From positions 1 through 32,154 of IMG/VR virus record IMGVR_UViG_3300033064_007095: a stretch of DNA of 32,154 nt. The stretch is one strand, 5' to 3'. Shown piece by piece: positions 5,512-12,256 of the stretch. The notes beneath the pieces were generated by a model. The model searched no databases and was not told the origin of the DNA. It worked only from the letters and a program-made list of their open reading frames with translations. Both the position numbers and the translations under genes were made by a program. This stretch comes from a virus. Position 1 is the stretch's first letter, and each line of letters begins with the position of its first letter.

Positions 5512-7005
5512 TTAAAAAGCTATTCCATTATCATCAACATTAATATCGAAAGCTTCAGCAGCTTCAATCATCGGTATTTGCATTGGCTCACGATCAATAT
5601 ATTGTACCACATCACGATCATCATCAACATCACGGAATTTTGTTTTATCACCGATCCATTGCAACAACGTTGTGTTCGTTGATCCACCACGATATTTAGC
5701 GAATATAATTTCAGTATTTGCACCCTTATCAACTAACTGCAATAAATCAGGACTATAATCATCTCTATCCATTTCAAGCTTATAATATTCGGGCCGGAAT
5801 ATAAATTGCACGATGTCGGCATCTTGTTCAATCGCGCCCGAATCACGCAAATCAGATAGTGCCGGCCGCTTGTTTCCACCTCGTGTTTCAACAGCACGCG
5901 ACAATTGCGACAAAGCAATTACCGGAATATTCAGTTCTTTTGCCAATCGTTTTAATCGTCTTGAAATAGATGATATTTCGCTTTCACGGTTCCCTTTTAT
6001 TGATCTATCAGTCATTAGCTGAACATAATCAATCATCAAAACTTTTATATTATGCTTTCGCTTCCAAAGCTTTGCAGTTATCACAATATCATTGATATCA
6101 GTTTTACCACCATCTTCGATGTAAAAAGGATATTCATTCATTCGTTCCTGGTGAGTGCTGAAGGTGTTGAAATATTCAACATGTTCGAATCCGGTTTTTA
6201 ATAATTGCTTTAAATGAAAGTTTGTATCAATTGCAACAGCGCGTGCGGTTAATTGTTCAATAGACATTTCCAAAGAAATAAAACCAACACCATCACCTTT
6301 TTTGCAATTCTCGATCGCGCATTTCAATACATAAGAAGTTTTACCCATTCCAGGACGTGCTGCCACAATAACCAAATCTTGATTCCTATATCCACCGGTA
6401 TATTTGTTTAATCGTCTGAAGCCAGTATCAACACCCACCAATTGAACTTCATCTTTGTTCGTAGATAACAATTCAACTTCTTTTTTTAAGTTTTGCAAAG
6501 CTGCCGGAAAACTCATTGTGGACCGACCAGCATTCGTGAAATCCATTACTTTATCGAATTCTTTTTGCCAACGACTCATCAATTCAAAAATATCGGTTGC
6601 ATCGTTATAAGCCAAAGCAATAATTTGATTTGAAAATTGTATCGTTTTTCGCGCCATAAACTTTTGCAATAAAATATGGCAGTGGTGTTCGATGTGTGCA
6701 GATGATGCAATTCTTTGAGTTAATTGCATCAAATTAAAATCACCACCAGCAACATTCAAAGTATTTAATTTTCGAAGTTCTTGTGATACAGTCAATAAAT
6801 CGATAGCGATTCCAGAATTGAACAAGTTTTTTATGGCAATAAAAATATGGCGATTCGTTTCTTTATAAAATACTTCATCTGTTGTGATGATCGCCATAGC
6901 TTCTTCTAATCCGGTTGCATCAATTAATATTGCACCAATTACAGCTTCTTCTATATCTACAGATTGTGGTAATAGTATTTGATTATTTTGAATAGTGTTT
7001 TCCAT
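5512..7005 (-). CDS. dnaB: Replicative DNA helicase, DnaB-like
   Basis: Hexameric 5'-3' helicase that unwinds the fork and recruits primase. The 497 residues contain an N-terminal helical domain (to about 155: SVDIEEAVIGAILID, DLLTVSQEL), then the RecA-fold motor. Walker A is AARPGMGKTS (215-224) and Walker B is VLMIDYVQL (322-330). The DnaB signatures SQLSRAVETR (366-375) and SDLRDSGAIEQDAD (384-397) are intact. The upstream initiator gene stops 2 bp before this start and carries the likely origin. A phage with its own helicase and initiator needs only host primase and polymerase (inference). Confidence 0.95.
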   Translation of the reverse strand: MENTIQNNQILLPQSVDIEEAVIGAILIDATGLEEAMAIITTDEVFYKETNRHIFIAIKNLFNSGIAIDLLTVSQELRKLNTLNVAGGDFNLMQLTQRIASSAHIEHHCHILLQKFMARKTIQFSNQIIALAYNDATDIFELMSRWQKEFDKVMDFTNAGRSTMSFPAALQNLKKEVELLSTNKDEVQLVGVDTGFRRLNKYTGGYRNQDLVIVAARPGMGKTSYVLKCAIENCKKGDGVGFISLEMSIEQLTARAVAIDTNFHLKQLLKTGFEHVEYFNTFSTHQERMNEYPFYIEDGGKTDINDIVITAKLWKRKHNIKVLMIDYVQLMTDRSIKGNRESEISSISRRLKRLAKELNIPVIALSQLSRAVETRGGNKRPALSDLRDSGAIEQDADIVQFIFRPEYYKLEMDRDDYSPDLLQLVDKGANTEIIFAKYRGGSTNTTLLQWIGDKTKFRDVDDDRDVVQYIDREPMQIPMIEAAEAFDINVDDNGIAF

Positions 7006-7007
7006 AA

Positions 7008-7691
7008 TTAAAATCCTCCTATTTTTTGTTTGACAGCATTTAACTCAATTACTGGAACATCATACTTTAATTGATTCTTGATCCAATTTCGGGCATAAGT
7101 CACAAATCGACCTTCCAGCGTATTGTGTTTAAATGCCAAGCCTTCTTTTAAAACGGTTGCTTCAAACATTGCAGCGAAATCACTAAAATCATTAATTTTT
7201 GATTTATACTGCATCATTAACCGTTCAAATTCTGAAGGATAATTTATTTCGAAAAAAGCGAGTGCGGTTCCTCCCTCTTTTTTACTACTATCTTTTTTGC
7301 TAGAATCTTTATTACTATTATTTACCGATTCACCAATGATTGGGTTTTCCGATGTTGGATTTTCCAATGATTGGATTTCCAATGATTGGAAATCAGCTAT
7401 TGGCTCGAAATACAAATGATATTCAACTGTGAATCCATTACCAGTTTGATGTTTTTTTCGTAACAAATAACCAAACGATTCTAGTTCTTTTAAGCCTTCA
7501 GAAATACTCGATTTAGCTTCTTTACATTGGAAGGAAATCTTTTCAACAGAAAACTTCCAACTCTCCGGTTTTGATTGCATATAAGAAAATAATCCTTTTG
7601 CCTTCAATGAAATTTCCTTATCATTCAATAATGAATTTGGAACCATCCCAAAAGGCACCGGACATTTTTTTAAATTAAATACCGGCATCAC
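7008..7691 (-). CDS. Replication initiator with winged-helix domain (lambda O-like organisation)
   Basis: 227 residues. The N-terminal winged-helix region (about 1-95: VPNSLLNDKEISLKAKGLFS, SSISEGLKELESFGYLLRKK, a hydrophobic wing) resembles phage and plasmid initiators and helix-turn-helix replication proteins. It is followed by a linker (97-135) made of 5-residue repeats and then DSSKKDSSKKEGG, and a C-terminal domain (140-227: FERLMMQYKSK, RFVTYARNWIKNQLKYD) of DnaT/primosome type. The linker DNA contains 15-bp palindromic iterons (7333-7405), so protein and origin appear to share the same DNA, as in lambda O. The next gene is the helicase it would load. Family placement is inferred from architecture. 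Confidence 0.7.
   Translation of the reverse strand: MMPVFNLKKCPVPFGMVPNSLLNDKEISLKAKGLFSYMQSKPESWKFSVEKISFQCKEAKSSISEGLKELESFGYLLRKKHQTGNGFTVEYHLYFEPIADFQSLEIQSLENPTSENPIIGESVNNSNKDSSKKDSSKKEGGTALAFFEINYPSEFERLMMQYKSKINDFSDFAAMFEATVLKEGLAFKHNTLEGRFVTYARNWIKNQLKYDVPVIELNAVKQKIGGF
7333..7405. other. Iteron array, probable replication origin
   Basis: Five units at 7333, 7349, 7364, 7379 and 7394 (spacing 16, 15, 15, 15). The best copies read CCAATGATTGGATTT, an almost perfect dyad (CCAAT-G-ATTGG); the outer ones are degenerate. The array is in-frame and translates as 5-residue repeats (QSLEI, QSLEN, PTSEN, PIIGE). It is flanked on one side (7275-7330) by a very A/T-rich tract encoding the Ser/Lys linker, a plausible unwinding element. 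The layout matches oriLambda inside gene O. Confidence 0.65.
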
Positions 7692-8092
7692 TTTAAAGTT
7701 AAATATTTATAATTCGCCATTTGAACGTTGATGATCGCATTTGAAGCTTTCACCATGGCATCGGCTTTTTTATAGATTTCATCGCTGGCAGCACCATTTG
7801 CAATCTCATTGAATACCGCTTCCAAAGAATCCGTTAAACGATTCGATAATTTATTGGTTTGAATCACTTCGGCATTTAAAACAGGTGATTGTGCCACAAC
7901 AACATCAGCTTCAGCGGCGATAAATTCTACTTCATTATAAAACGATTGCAGCTCCGATGCTGTTTTCGAGAACGTCACCCGGTCCGTTTGAATAACGGCG
8001 ATATTATTAATGATTTTCGCCTTAACTACTTTGTACTTTTTACCTTCAAATGCAAAGCTTGCATCTGCAAAATCTTCGAGTATTTTTTTCAT
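7688..8092 (-). CDS. Conserved phage hypothetical protein upstream of the initiator (134 aa)
   Basis: Starts MKKILEDFADASFAFEGKKY. The first half is beta-rich (KYKVVKAKIINNIAVIQTDR) and the second is helical (LEAVFNEIANGAASDEIYKK, MVKASNAIINVQMANYKYL). No catalytic or metal motif is seen. A 4-bp overlap (ATGA) with the initiator gene argues for a replication-related role, perhaps an initiator accessory protein (inference). I do not recognise a named family. Confidence 0.6.
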   Translation of the reverse strand: MKKILEDFADASFAFEGKKYKVVKAKIINNIAVIQTDRVTFSKTASELQSFYNEVEFIAAEADVVVAQSPVLNAEVIQTNKLSNRLTDSLEAVFNEIANGAASDEIYKKADAMVKASNAIINVQMANYKYLTLK

Positions 8093-8115
8093 CTTTATTT
8101 GACTTTACCTTAAAA

Positions 8116-8934
8116 TTAGTATCTTAAATTCACCTTATTTCTACTTCTGTAGTTGTAAATTTCCTCAATAAGTAACCGCTGCTGTTCTCTATTAGCACAA
8201 TCAACTAATGCTTTAGGTTGTAGCCTAACTTTGTGCATAAACTCGCTATAATCAAAAATAGTATTAGTAAATAAACCTAACATAGTACCTACAAAAGTGG
8301 TTTTATTATATCCAGCATAATATGGCTTTATTAGTCTTAATTTTTCTGCCCATTCATTAGCTAAATCAAAATCTTTACCTCTCCAAGTTCCATCTACAAA
8401 AACTTCAGTTACATTGATTGAGTCACCACTTTTTGCAATTCTATTTTTTTGAGACGCATCAAGTCCTGAACTTCCTGTGATATTACTACACATTGCAATA
8501 CAATCTCCAAAAGTAAAATCCTCATGTTTTTCTGTAAAAAATCTAAGTTTTTTATATGAATCTAAGCCCATGTCAGCATAACCATCCATAAAATCCTTTT
8601 TAGTCCAGTTCTTTTGATTAAGATTTAAAGTATGAACTTCTTTTAATGAGTAGTTTTTCAATACAATATAGAAAATATGTGATTGTGCCTCTTTTGATGC
8701 TAGCAATCTATGCTGCCCATCAATGACTTCCATTCTTTCATTTACTAAAATAGGATTGCATAACATTCCATTTTCAATAATTGATCTTTTTAATCTTTTT
8801 ACGTGTTGCGGATTTGGAACTCTATTTCCTCCAATACTTTTAAAGATTGATAAATCATTTGTTTTGTAAACTTCGTTTACCGCTGCGTGAACTTGAGCAC
8901 TTATTGTCATTGGTTCTTTTTTAATTGTGTTCAT
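8116..8934 (-). CDS. ParB/Srx-fold domain protein (272 aa)
   Basis: The N-terminal ParBc/DGQHR-type domain is recognisable: NPQHVKRLKRSIIENGMLCN, then MEVIDGQHRLLASKE with the D72-G-Q-H-R76 core. The rest is helical and contains NWTKKDFMDGYADMGLDSYK, but no clear ParB HTH or dimerisation domain. No ParA is nearby, so plasmid-like partition is unlikely. Such stand-alone phage proteins are often annotated as ParB-like nucleases or regulators. It lies 2 bp after the HNH gene and 23 bp before the next gene, inside the early operon. Biochemical role unknown. Confidence 0.75.
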   Translation of the reverse strand: MNTIKKEPMTISAQVHAAVNEVYKTNDLSIFKSIGGNRVPNPQHVKRLKRSIIENGMLCNPILVNERMEVIDGQHRLLASKEAQSHIFYIVLKNYSLKEVHTLNLNQKNWTKKDFMDGYADMGLDSYKKLRFFTEKHEDFTFGDCIAMCSNITGSSGLDASQKNRIAKSGDSINVTEVFVDGTWRGKDFDLANEWAEKLRLIKPYYAGYNKTTFVGTMLGLFTNTIFDYSEFMHKVRLQPKALVDCANREQQRLLIEEIYNYRSRNKVNLRY

Positions 8935-8936
8935 AA

Positions 8937-9641
8937 TTATTTATTTAATTGGGAGTTAACTTTTAAATTAGTTCGTTTTAATTCTATGATTCCGGGCACT
9001 TCAGCAATTATTTTTTCAATCTCTGCTGGGTCTTTTATTCCAAAAAATTTCTTTATAATTGCCTTATCTGAACGGCCATTTCTCATCACATGCTCACGTT
9101 GGGTAATTAATTCAAGATCATTAATGATAAAGTTTTGCCGATCATCTGATTTAATGATCACCATCATTCCTTTCGGAATAGGTCCGTTGTGCTCTTGCCA
9201 TAGCACCCGGTGTTTAAATTCATAGTTCGCGTTATACTTACCATCATGTACTTTCACTTCGACATAACCATCTTTTGATATGCGTTCAGAACCGATTGGA
9301 AGCCGATTGTGCGGTGTATCACCCTTTTTGAAACAGCCTTTTTTCGCGTTCAAAATATTCTGAGCGCACATGTATTCTATTTGCTTTCGACCTTTATTAA
9401 ACGGAGTAAATCCTTTTTTAAATTCCGTTCCAACGCCAATTCTTGATCCTATCCCAATACGGCCACCCAAGCCTTTCGCATGAAATATTTCGCTTTTGTA
9501 GAGGCCATAAACTGAAGCTGCTGAATTGATAGCAATTATACTTCGACCAGGAAACAGGTGTAATAAATCCGAAGTGCGGTTATCAGGATAATATGTATTC
9601 AAATTTTCCAAATCCTCTACGGTCCAAAACTGTCGTGCCAT
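8937..9641 (-). CDS. HNH endonuclease, homing-type with N-terminal Myb-like DNA-binding region
   Basis: The N-terminus (QFWTVEDLENLNTYYPDNRT, RSIIAINSAASVYGL) resembles the SANT/Myb-like specificity domain found before HNH nucleases. Residues 55-110 are a glycine-rich basic linker (FKKGFTPFNKG, FKKGDTPHN) with NUMOD-like character. The HNH_3 core is YEFKHRVLWQEHNGPIPKGM (H144, H151) with NDLELITQREHVMRN (N174, H184). Free-standing phage genes of this kind are usually mobile endonucleases. It overlaps the upstream DnaA-domain-like gene by 59 bp, which would be expected if it was inserted into a compact operon. Some relatives have been kept as regulators or nucleases. Confidence 0.8.
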   Translation of the reverse strand: MARQFWTVEDLENLNTYYPDNRTSDLLHLFPGRSIIAINSAASVYGLYKSEIFHAKGLGGRIGIGSRIGVGTEFKKGFTPFNKGRKQIEYMCAQNILNAKKGCFKKGDTPHNRLPIGSERISKDGYVEVKVHDGKYNANYEFKHRVLWQEHNGPIPKGMMVIIKSDDRQNFIINDLELITQREHVMRNGRSDKAIIKKFFGIKDPAEIEKIIAEVPGIIELKRTNLKVNSQLNK

Positions 9642-9927
9642 AATCTAATGTTTTTAAAATTCTATTTATTTTTTCTTTGAAGCCAGGAACCACTTTCATC
9701 ATGTATTCGGTTTCAGCCACGACCGTGGGCACATATAAATAACTGATTTGGTATCGCTGACCAATAATTCTTTTATCAAATCCATAATGCATCAATATAA
9801 AAACAACCACTTTCTTTTGAAACGTATCCTTGACACTAACCAAATCGCAAATACGGCATTCAAATTCCTTACAAACGGCCAAATCAATGGCTTGCATTTT
9901 TATGAGATCGAAAGTGGATGTTTTCAT
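9583..9927 (-). CDS. Protein resembling DnaA domain IV (helix-turn-helix, 114 aa)
   Basis: The pattern IDLAVCKEFECRICDLVSVK, then KKVVVFILMHYGFDKRIIGQ, then RYQISYLYVPTVVAETEYM follows the C-terminal DNA-binding domain of DnaA: a basic helix, a helix-turn-helix after IG, and the TV pair. No AAA+ ATPase domain is present. Similar short proteins occur in flavobacterial phage early operons, where they may bind DnaA-box-like sites or interfere with host initiation (inference). The C-terminal 20 residues overlap the start of the HNH gene by 59 bp. The match is by eye and degenerate. Confidence 0.5.
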   Translation of the reverse strand: MKTSTFDLIKMQAIDLAVCKEFECRICDLVSVKDTFQKKVVVFILMHYGFDKRIIGQRYQISYLYVPTVVAETEYMMKVVPGFKEKINRILKTLDYGTTVLDRRGFGKFEYILS

Positions 9928-9931
9928 ATTG

Positions 9932-10060
9932 TCATTTTTTATTATTCGATTTCAAATCATTAAAAAAAACAGCATGAAAAAACTTAATCACATTCAGCAC
10001 AAAAACTAAGATCACACTGGTGAATAAAATCGCAAAAAGCGCATGAATTACATTTATCAT
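9932..10060 (-). CDS. Very small single-span membrane protein (42 aa)
   Basis: ATG at 10060, stop at 9932. It starts MINVIHALFAILFTSVILVF. There is one transmembrane stretch (about residues 4-25) followed by a short polar, lysine-rich tail (NDLKSNNKK). It sits 4 bp before the start of the DnaA-domain-like gene on the same strand. Size and position suit a small host-takeover or exclusion peptide, but no function is recognised. The upstream 77 bp (10061-10137) is T-rich and empty. Confidence 0.5.
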   Translation of the reverse strand: MINVIHALFAILFTSVILVFVLNVIKFFHAVFFNDLKSNNKK

Positions 10061-10137
10061 AATTTCTATTTTTTAAGTTTATTTTTTTTTTTTTACGATT
10101 TTGATTAATAAACATTTTATCAAAATCAATAGTATAT

Positions 10138-10293
10138 CTAAATCCATTTTTTGCACAGCTTGCATTGCTCTATCATGTCAAAAACTGCTTCAGGAAAGCA
10201 CAGCTTTTCACCTTCACACTTGATGATTTCGCCATCAATAACTAAAATGTCTTTGATCGCTGTAGTCGTTTCAATTAATGGATTATTCAACAT
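10138..10293 (-). CDS. Small cysteine-containing hypothetical protein (51 aa)
   Basis: ATG at 10293 (MLNNPLIETTTAIKDILVID), stop at 10138. The C-terminal half contains four cysteines, including a CxxC (MIEQCKLCKKWI) preceded by GEIIKCEGEKLCF, a plausible small zinc site. It overlaps the end of the upstream 103-residue gene by 11 bp, as close packing in this operon would predict. No family recognised. Confidence 0.55.
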   Translation of the reverse strand: MLNNPLIETTTAIKDILVIDGEIIKCEGEKLCFPEAVFDMIEQCKLCKKWI

Positions 10294-10594
10294 AACCAAG
10301 TCTTTTTATAGCAGCAGTCAATATCATGATCCTTTTATAACCTTTTGATTCCTGGTACCATTCGCCGGTTTTAATTTTGCCGTTCAAAATCCAATCATTT
10401 ACCCCTTTTGAAGTTTTAACCGGAAGCAATCTCATGCGCACAATTTCAGTCAAAGTCAAAGCTTTTTTGCGCATCATTCGATTCCGTTCTATTTGCTTAC
10501 CAGCTTCAAATTCTTTTACAGATACAATCATCAATCCTTTGGCAATCAAAGTTTCCATAAATTCATGGGCATCAATTAAGGTTCCTGGTTTCAT
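10283..10594 (-). CDS. Putative helix-turn-helix early protein (103 aa)
   Basis: Starts MKPGTLIDAHEFMETLIAKG. The C-terminal half LTLTEIVRMRLLPVKTSKGV then NDWILNGKIKTGEWYQESKG and ILTAAIKRLGY looks like an excisionase/MerR-type helix-turn-helix with wing, in which a short helix is followed by a site-recognition strand. The N-terminal part is a separate helix bundle. It is coupled by a 4-bp overlap to the upstream gene. It is one of the better candidates for the missing excisionase or a transcription activator, though the evidence is only pattern-level. Confidence 0.5.
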   Translation of the reverse strand: MKPGTLIDAHEFMETLIAKGLMIVSVKEFEAGKQIERNRMMRKKALTLTEIVRMRLLPVKTSKGVNDWILNGKIKTGEWYQESKGYKRIMILTAAIKRLGYVE

Positions 10595-10908
10595 TGGGCC
10601 GGTTTTAAAATGTTCGCAATTCGCTTTTCTAATTTTCGCACGGCATTTTCACCATTTATAGCATATTCATAAATGCAATTTTCGCGAATCAATACTTTTC
10701 GATTCTTTCTTTCGTGGCCAGCTTCATCAAAACTGATGGTGATTTCCATTTGAGCCTGGACCACATCGCCAGTTATTAAATCAGCTTCCCAAACCTGAAG
10801 ACCTTTCATCACGCGTTTTTTAAAAATAATACGGTTATTACTTACCGGTTTCTTTTTGGCAAACAAATTTTTAAACCAAAAAACAATTTCTTGAATAACT
10901 TTTTTCAT
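10591..10908 (-). CDS. Hypothetical early protein, basic (105 aa)
   Basis: Starts MKKVIQEIVFWFKNLFAKKK, an amphipathic, aromatic-rich N-terminal helix that might touch the membrane. A beta-rich segment follows (KGLQVWEADLITGDVVQAQM, EITISFDEAGHERKNRKVL), then a helical C-terminus (AVRKLEKRIANILKPAQ). No known family. It is coupled by ATGA to the next gene and lies 1 bp after the first gene of the early operon. Confidence 0.55.
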   Translation of the reverse strand: MKKVIQEIVFWFKNLFAKKKPVSNNRIIFKKRVMKGLQVWEADLITGDVVQAQMEITISFDEAGHERKNRKVLIRENCIYEYAINGENAVRKLEKRIANILKPAQ

Positions 10909-10909
10909 T

Positions 10910-11173
10910 TTATTCTGCTTTTAATTTTTCAAAAACGTCAATCAAAGAATCACTAATTGCTTCATCGACAATGCGAAAGTGCCAAAAATCCCAAAGCCGC
11001 GATTCAGATATTTCAGGATAATAATTCAGGACGATTGATTTTAATGCATCGAAGCTTTTAAAACCTTTATCAAAAAAACCGCGAAGCACGTTCGAAGATT
11101 TTTGCGCAGTTTCAATTCGTCTAAGCGTTTTAAAATCACGTTGTTTTAACAAAGTTTTTTCCTCTATTGGCAT
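10910..11173 (-). CDS. First gene of the leftward early operon, hypothetical (87 aa)
   Basis: Starts MPIEEKTLLKQRDFKTLRRI at 11173. It is helical and basic with a tryptophan/aromatic patch (ESRLWDFWHFRIVDEAISDS), suggesting a compact DNA- or protein-binding fold. The frame is open to an ATG at 11218, but the extra residues (IHNNTHNNYKY…) simply translate an A/T direct repeat in the promoter, so I chose 11173. Being first in the early operon and divergent from the repressor, it occupies the position of Cro or an anti-repressor, though it shows no obvious HTH. Confidence 0.6.
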   Translation of the reverse strand: MPIEEKTLLKQRDFKTLRRIETAQKSSNVLRGFFDKGFKSFDALKSIVLNYYPEISESRLWDFWHFRIVDEAISDSLIDVFEKLKAE

Positions 11174-11312
11174 AATTTTTATATATTTGTAATTATTATG
11201 TGTATTATTATGTATCAAATATATGTAATATTACTTTTAATAACCTAATAAAAAATGTAATATTTCTTATTTTTTATTAAAAAATATGTAGTTTAACCTT
11301 AAAAACCAACAG
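11174..11312. promoter_or_regulatory. Divergent lysis-lysogeny control region
   Basis: This region lies between the leftward early operon and the rightward repressor. The minus strand carries TATATTTG (11223-11216), an exact match to the Bacteroidota -7 TAnnTTTG. Directly upstream is GTAATATTAC (11225-11234), a 10-bp palindrome within the repeat ATGTAATATT (11223-11232), which recurs 32 bp away at 11255-11264, about three helical turns. A second direct repeat ATTATTATGT (11192-11201 and 11204-11213) covers the probable RNA start. For the repressor, TAGTTTAA (11289-11296) is a weak -7 candidate. The palindrome overlapping the early promoter is the probable operator. Confidence 0.55.
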
Positions 11313-11711
11313 ATGAACGCTTTAGAAATAAAAATGAAAAGGAAACAAATGGGTTTAAAACAAGCTGAATTGGCTCAAAAATTGGGTGTATCCGTAAAAA
11401 CGGTCTCTAATTATGAAAACGGAGAAGTAATACCTCTTTCAAAAAAAGCACTATTACGTGAAATTTTAAGTAATAATACTGTTGAAACAGGAACTATAAT
11501 AAGCGAAGATGAAGAAATAAACTACACAGGATTTGAACAAAAAATAAATCAGATCGAAGAAAGAATTCGTGAACATAAAAACATCTGCGCACTTCTAAGT
11601 GAAAATAGCGCAGAATTTGACCATCAAAATGAAATCATCCGGCTTTTAAAAATTCAAATCAATATCATTCAGAAGGCCCGAAAAGAAAAAGAAAACGATC
11701 CTATACTATGA
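11313..11711 (+). CDS. Phage repressor, Xre family, with coiled-coil C-terminus (132 aa)
   Basis: The N-terminal HTH (residues 1-58) is textbook: LEIKMKRKQMGLKQAELAQK, LGVSVKTVSNYENGEVIPLS. It is followed by a linker and a long charged helix (about 75-128: KINQIEERIREHKNICALLS, NEIIRLLKIQINIIQKARKE), probably a dimerising coiled coil. There is no LexA-type S24 peptidase domain, so induction by RecA-stimulated self-cleavage is not expected (inference). Position beside integrase and divergent from the early operon marks it as the CI-equivalent. The stop overlaps the next start by 4 bp. Confidence 0.85.
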   Translation: MNALEIKMKRKQMGLKQAELAQKLGVSVKTVSNYENGEVIPLSKKALLREILSNNTVETGTIISEDEEINYTGFEQKINQIEERIREHKNICALLSENSAEFDHQNEIIRLLKIQINIIQKARKEKENDPIL

Positions 11712-12256
11712 AGAAGATAATACTTTTATTTTTAGTTAGTGTTTCAGTTTTTTCACAGATAAAACATCCCGAAACAGATTTTTATTTAGAAAACGCTAAA
11801 GTGTATTGGCAGCATGTTTATGCAGTTCCTGGAAGCAATACAGATCAATTAATTAAATATTTCGAAAAAGAGGTACTAGTCAATTTTCAAAAAAACGATT
11901 TTCAAATCATTGATAATAATATAATTTTTAACGTTGTAGATGACAAAGTTGATTTCAGAAAATATGGCGGCACTACTATGGGATCAATACTATACATTCA
12001 AGATTATTTCAAATATGTAGTTGTAATTGATTTTAAAGACGAAAAATACAGAGTAACTATCAAAGACATATTTATCGATAATAAAATAAACGGTATCGCC
12101 CAATCATCCGGATATTTACAAGAATATATCACAAAGAAAAAGCAAACATTATTTACCACAAACAATCTAGCAAATACTGGTATGATTTATAATCATAAAT
12201 ATTTTTTAGAAAAATTTGAGCGAAATTTAACTACAGCTGTTAAAGATAACTGGTAA
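11708..12256 (+). CDS. Exported protein co-expressed with the repressor (182 aa)
   Basis: A signal peptide is clear (MKKIILLFLVSVSVFSQ; cleavage near residue 16-17, no lipobox). The mature part has alternating strands and helices: AKVYWQHVYAVPGSNTDQLI, YFEKEV, and later YFKYVVVIDFKDEKYRVTIK. The last resembles the core of DUF4468-like secreted Bacteroidota proteins, a distant match by eye. It is translated by ATGA overlap with the repressor gene, so it should be made in the lysogen. It ends back-to-back with the integrase stop. Likely roles are superinfection exclusion or lysogenic conversion (inference). Confidence 0.65.
   Translation: MKKIILLFLVSVSVFSQIKHPETDFYLENAKVYWQHVYAVPGSNTDQLIKYFEKEVLVNFQKNDFQIIDNNIIFNVVDDKVDFRKYGGTTMGSILYIQDYFKYVVVIDFKDEKYRVTIKDIFIDNKINGIAQSSGYLQEYITKKKQTLFTTNNLANTGMIYNHKYFLEKFERNLTTAVKDNW

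Noticed and set aside
8116-8934. Plasmid-type ParAB partition system
   Set aside because: Only a ParB-like fold is present; no ParA ATPase or centromere-like repeat array is nearby, and an integrase and attP are present.
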